Part shown: piece by piece, positions 39,518 to 44,430 of the stretch | Numbering within the stretch: position 1 is the first letter of the stretch | How the letters are laid out: each line of letters starts with the position of its first letter | From: Candidatus Krumholzibacteriia bacterium | GTDB taxonomy: Bacteria; Krumholzibacteriota; Krumholzibacteriia; WVZY01; JAKEHA01 | NCBI GenBank assembly: GCA_029865265.1 | Contig: JAOUHG010000026.1 | Location: 1-44,430, forward strand | Length of the DNA stretch: 44,430 bases | Reading direction: 5' to 3' | Notes under the pieces: generated by a model | What the model was told of the DNA's origin: nothing | Database searches by the model: none | The model's input: only the letters and a program-made list of their open reading frames with translations | Translations under genes and position numbers: made by a program

Positions 39518-40350
39518 GCCGCGTGCGGGTCGCCGGTTTCGCGGCGGCCGATGATCTCCAGCATCGACGGCGTCCAGAAGAACGCGTTCTCGTCGCGCGA
39601 CCGCACGTCCCACTCCTTCATGAAGGCCTCGTGCACGCCGGGTGTCAACAGCCCGCGTGCCACCAGCGCCGGCACCCAGTTGGAAAAGAAAGACGTCGGC
39701 CACTGCCACAGTGGCTCGTCGGGGCGAGCGATACGCTGCAACGGGCGGATGGACTCCACGCGCAGGCCGTTTCTCTCGAACATCGCCGGCAGACGCCGGC
39801 CGATTTCCGAGTCGCCCCCCGACTCACGCCACGCGCGGTCGGTTGCGCGCATGACCTCATGGAAGGCCTCGCCCGGCGGCGACAGAAACAGCGCCTGCCA
39901 GTGGGTGTAGTCCTGCACCAGGAAGCGCCCCCCCGGCTTGAGCGCGCGCGCCACACCCGCAACCACGTCGTCCGGCCGCGGTGTGAAGCACAGCAACCAG
40001 CGCGCATAGGCAAAATCCACGCTTCGCTCGGGAACCTGCAACCCCTGCACGTCCTGCACACTCGCCTCGACGTTGATCACGCCCCGCACCTCGGCCTGCG
40101 CGGTGAGATAGCGAATGAAGCGGTCGGACTCGTCCACCGCAACCACCCGGCCGGCGTGGGTGACGAGCTGGGCGAGGTCGAACGTCGCGTGACCGGGACC
40201 GCAGCCCACATCAAGCACGCGCGCACCCGGGCCTATGCCCGCGCGTTCCCACAGATCGAACGCCTCACGGCTCCACAGACGGTGCTGAAGACCCAGGCGC
40301 ACGAGTTCCGCGTCGTTGGTGCCAAGAACGTATTCGTTGGATTGGGTCAT
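39514..40350 (-). CDS. class I SAM-dependent methyltransferase (UbiE/Methyltransf_11-like)
   Basis: 278 residues. The SAM site is VLDVGCGPGHATFDLA, with the acidic VVAVDES, then VDFAYARWLLCFTPRP and LKPGGRFLVQDY, all typical of UbiE-type enzymes. The C-terminal 100 residues (EAFHEVMRATDRAWRESGGDSEIGRRLPAMFERNGLRV) form a small helical substrate-binding cap. Substrate unknown. A TAGAGT hexamer lies 6 nt before the ATG on the minus strand but with a poor -35. It is downstream of the RhlE-like helicase on the same strand (90 nt gap). Confidence 0.85.
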   Translation of the reverse strand: MTQSNEYVLGTNDAELVRLGLQHRLWSREAFDLWERAGIGPGARVLDVGCGPGHATFDLAQLVTHAGRVVAVDESDRFIRYLTAQAEVRGVINVEASVQDVQGLQVPERSVDFAYARWLLCFTPRPDDVVAGVARALKPGGRFLVQDYTHWQALFLSPPGEAFHEVMRATDRAWRESGGDSEIGRRLPAMFERNGLRVESIRPLQRIARPDEPLWQWPTSFFSNWVPALVARGLLTPGVHEAFMKEWDVRSRDENAFFWTPSMLEIIGRRETGDPHAA

Positions 40351-40440
40351 GCAATTACTCTATGCGTGGGGACACGCGACCGCCACCGCGGATCAAACTC
40401 GGTGGAGCGGTTGTCTTCCTGGCTCACGCGCGCGTCCCGG

Positions 40441-41829
40441 CTACCAGCTGCGGCCCCTGCGTTTCGAGCGGCCGCTGCGCGCGGGCGGCCTGGAGCCACC
40501 GGAACGCGACGGGCCCGACGCCGGGGCGGAGGGCCGCGACGGCGTCTTGCGCTTGCGCGATCCGGAGCCCGACCCCGAGCCGGATCCGGAGCCCCCACGT
40601 CCCGAGCCGGAACCGGTGCCGCGCGATGGCCGCCGTGAACTCGGGCGCGCGCTCCGCTCGGCGCGACGCTCGCTGTTGGACAGCTCGAGTTTGCGCTCCG
40701 GCCGGGCGGTGTAGTCGAAGTCCGGTACGATGACGCGCGGCAGTCTCTTGCCCAGCTCCCGTTCGATGCGCCGCAGGTCCGCCTCCTCCTGCGGGGACAC
40801 GAAGGTGAACGCGTCGCCCGTCATCTCGGCCCGGGCGGTGCGGCCCACGCGGTGGATGTAGTCCTCGGCCATCTTGGGTACGTCGAAGTTGATCACGTGC
40901 CCGAGTTCCTCCACGTCGATACCGCGCGCCGCGATGTCGGTGGCAACCAGCACCTGGTGCCGGCCGCTCTTGAAACCGGCCAGCGCCTGCGTGCGCTGGT
41001 TCTGCGAGCGGTTGCCGTGTATGCGTTCGGCGGACACGCCCTTCTTGATCAGGAAGTCGGCCACGCGATCCGCGCGGTGTTTGGTGCGGGTAAAGACCAG
41101 CGCGTCTTCGAGGTCGCCGCGCTGCAGCAGCGCGAGCAACAGGTGCGCCTTGAGCTCCTGCGCCACCGGGTACACCGCCTGGGTGATCCCCACGGCGGGT
41201 GCGCTCTGCCGCGCCAGGTTGATCTCCACCGGATTCTTGAGCATGCGCTGCGCGAGGTTGCCGATGGGCGCCGGCATGGTCGCGCTGAAGAACAGCGTCT
41301 GCCGGGGCTTGGGCACGTGGCGCAACACGCGCTGGATGTCGGGCAAAAACCCCATGTCGAGCATGCGGTCCGCCTCATCCAGGACGATCAGTTCCAGCCC
41401 GCGCAGCTTCGCGTACGGGTAGTCGAAGTGATCCAGCAGCCGCCCCGGGGTGGCGATGATGACGTCCGCGCCGCTGCGGAACGCGTGTTCCTGGGGGCCC
41501 ATGCCCACGCCGCCGTAGACCGTCGCCCCGGTGATGGGGGTATGCACCGCGAGGTCGTTCAAGTCCTCGAGGATCTGCGCGGCGAGTTCGCGCGTGGGGG
41601 TGAGAATGAGCGCGCGCGTGGTGCCGCGCGGCTTCTCGATGAGATCGTTCAGGATCGGCAGCAGGAAGGCCACCGTCTTGCCGCTGCCCGTCATCGCGCA
41701 CGCCAGCACATCGCGCCCTTCGAGCGCGGGCGGAATGGCGTCCGCCTGGATGGGGGTGGGGCGCTGGAAACCGAGTTCCTTTACGCCACGGAGGAGATTC
41801 GCATGCAACTTGAAACCGGAAAAGGGCAC
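40441..41829 (-). CDS. rhlE: DEAD-box RNA helicase, RhlE-like, with Ser/Gly/Arg-rich tail
   Basis: 462 residues from GTG 41829 with AAGGCGGG upstream. All helicase motifs are present: Q motif PTPIQ, Walker A AMTGSGKT, Ia PTRELA, Ib TPGRLLDH, II DEAD, III SAT, V ATDIAARGID and VI HRVGRTAR. The last 75 residues are disordered and basic (GTGSGSGRGGSGSGSGSGSGSRKRK), a type of tail that binds RNA non-specifically and is common in RhlE proteins. The encoding DNA (about 40555-40625) is a cluster of imperfect CCGGAG/CCCGAG repeats prone to length change. Likely role: RNA unwinding in ribosome assembly or decay. Confidence 0.93.
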   Translation of the reverse strand: MPFSGFKLHANLLRGVKELGFQRPTPIQADAIPPALEGRDVLACAMTGSGKTVAFLLPILNDLIEKPRGTTRALILTPTRELAAQILEDLNDLAVHTPITGATVYGGVGMGPQEHAFRSGADVIIATPGRLLDHFDYPYAKLRGLELIVLDEADRMLDMGFLPDIQRVLRHVPKPRQTLFFSATMPAPIGNLAQRMLKNPVEINLARQSAPAVGITQAVYPVAQELKAHLLLALLQRGDLEDALVFTRTKHRADRVADFLIKKGVSAERIHGNRSQNQRTQALAGFKSGRHQVLVATDIAARGIDVEELGHVINFDVPKMAEDYIHRVGRTARAEMTGDAFTFVSPQEEADLRRIERELGKRLPRVIVPDFDYTARPERKLELSNSERRAERSARPSSRRPSRGTGSGSGRGGSGSGSGSGSGSRKRKTPSRPSAPASGPSRSGGSRPPARSGRSKRRGRSW

Positions 41830-41931
41830 GGTGCCCGCCTTTCACGTGTGGTAATGGAGAAGAGTCTGTTGAGGTCGGGACCATAGTAGCACATCCGCGG
41901 GGCAGGCCCACGCGACGCCCCCGCTCAGGAA

Positions 41932-42303
41932 CTAGCGAATGGTGTGCCCGAAGGGGGTCAGGGCCAGGGCGGCCAGCTTGCCGTGCTGCTTCGCGAAAGG
42001 GATGCCCACGATGGTGATGGCGCACAGGAGCCCGAACAGCAGGTGCGTCAGGACCACCTCCACTCCGCCGCACAGAAACCACAGCACGTTCATGATGACG
42101 GTCAGGCACCCGGAGGCGGCGGGCCCGTCCTCCACGCGTCGCCCAAACGGCAAGAGCGCCAGCATCCCGAGCTTGAAGCACTGGATGCCAAACGGGATGC
42201 CGATGATGGTCAGGCACAGGAGCACGCCACCGATGATGTACTCGATGAAGAGCAGCAGCCCTCCGCCGAGGAAGATCCAGAGGATGTTGCCGAACACGCT
42301 CAT
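41932..42303 (-). CDS. yccF: YccF-domain inner membrane protein
   Basis: 123 residues comprising two copies of the YccF repeat: NILWIFLGGGLLLFIEYIIGGVLLCLTIIGIPFGIQCFKLGMLALLPFGR and NVLWFLCGGVEVVLTHLLFGLLCAITIVGIPFAKQHGKLAALALTPFG. Both contain the I-(I/V)-G-I-P-F-x-x-Q/K-x-x-K motif. A four-helix membrane protein of unknown function. ATG 42303 overlaps the upstream GIY-YIG stop as ATGA, showing coupling. Confidence 0.93.
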   Translation of the reverse strand: MSVFGNILWIFLGGGLLLFIEYIIGGVLLCLTIIGIPFGIQCFKLGMLALLPFGRRVEDGPAASGCLTVIMNVLWFLCGGVEVVLTHLLFGLLCAITIVGIPFAKQHGKLAALALTPFGHTIR

Positions 42304-42560
42304 CGTCGCTTCTCCCTGCCGACCAGCGCGCGCTTGTCCGCCGCGCGCAGTCGTTTGATCTCGTTCTCGCGCCGCAGTGCCGCGCCGCGATCCTCAACCT
42401 GCTCCACGTACACCAGGCGTACCGGAAGCCGGGCGCGGGTGTAGCGGGCACCGCGCCCCGCGTTATGGTCGGCCACCCGCTTGTCGGTGTCGTTGGTCAC
42501 ACCGGTGTAGAGCGTGCGGTCAGAACAGCGCAGAATGTAGACGAACCACGGCCCCGGCAT
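42300..42560 (-). CDS. GIY-YIG nuclease-family small protein (UPF0213-like)
   Basis: 86 residues, the length of stand-alone GIY-YIG proteins of the YhbQ type. The motif is VYILRCSDRTLYTGVTNDTDKRVADHNAGRGARYTRARLPVRLVY with YIL and YTG in the GIY-YIG positions, Arg28-type catalytic residue (KRVADHN) and Glu in RRENEIKRL. These proteins are proposed nucleases, but in vivo roles are poorly known. It starts 9 nt after the amidohydrolase stop and overlaps yccF. Confidence 0.9.
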   Translation of the reverse strand: MPGPWFVYILRCSDRTLYTGVTNDTDKRVADHNAGRGARYTRARLPVRLVYVEQVEDRGAALRRENEIKRLRAADKRALVGREKRR

Positions 42561-42569
42561 CGCATCACG

Positions 42570-44430
<1,861 letters not shown>

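Noticed and set aside
40555-40625. repeat cluster that might be a CRISPR or tandem repeat locus
   Set aside because: The units are short imperfect CCGGAG/CCCGAG words that encode the Ser/Gly tail of the helicase; no spacers.

Overview
The window is high-GC bacterial chromosome with about 43 protein genes on both strands, packed with short gaps or 4-nt overlaps. No rRNA, tRNA, CRISPR array, phage or plasmid gene was recognised. Several features suggest a member of the FCB/Eisenbacteria-Krumholzibacteria type: a secreted propeller protein ending in a FlgD-like/type IX sorting domain (signature QNQPNPFNPSTSIRF), many small lipoproteins, high GC, and a respiratory menaquinone-type oxidoreductase. 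This placement is inference; no taxonomic marker was compared.

Layout. 1-1310: minus-strand malate dehydrogenase followed by a lipoprotein cut by the window edge. 1541-4586: three plus-strand lipoproteins (a blue-copper cupredoxin and two tandem NHL-repeat propellers), closed by a bidirectional terminator, then the convergent sorting-domain propeller protein (4677-6365). 6550-10705: a redox group with a GlcD-type flavin oxidase, an orphan NuoI-like ferredoxin and a membrane-anchored Fe-S oxidoreductase of the DUF224/EtfAB:menaquinone oxidoreductase type. 10771-15854: DUF2203 protein, HAD 5'-nucleotidase, BioY, an SH3b lipoprotein and a Cache-HAMP-GGDEF diguanylate cyclase. 16028-22616: 2-oxoglutarate dehydrogenase E1 and a swivel-first aconitase with an aldo/keto reductase and an FMN reductase between them; with mdh this gives three TCA enzymes in 23 kb, in separate transcription units. 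22719-26241: radical SAM protein, Nfu-type Fe-S scaffold and an ATP-grasp enzyme. 26227-28243: a tightly overlapping minus-strand operon fkbM-like / mtgA / HExxH membrane protein. 28485-30320: typA behind a leader that contains a terminator. 30332-35225: minus-strand membrane and envelope genes, an IMPase-family phosphatase and a secreted oligopeptidase B-like peptidase. 35307-36517: a complete insertion sequence with terminal inverted repeats and an exact 9-bp target duplication. 36552-44430: minus-strand VOC dioxygenase, PspC/DUF4126/GNAT operon, methyltransferase, RhlE-like helicase, YccF, GIY-YIG and a partial amidohydrolase, with one small plus-strand secreted protein.

Most genes are ordinary housekeeping. 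The less ordinary signals are non-coding: a 47-bp solo copy of the insertion-sequence end between two convergent genes; a promoter-to-terminator unit of about 70 nt (candidate small RNA) upstream of sucA; a promoter followed by an intrinsic terminator before typA; and a recurrent arrangement in which a -35/17 bp/-10 promoter ends 7-14 nt before an ATG without a Shine-Dalgarno sequence, suggesting leaderless or nearly leaderless mRNAs. I did not find a convincing new multi-gene defence or biosynthetic system. All calls come from reading the sequence; no database search was run.
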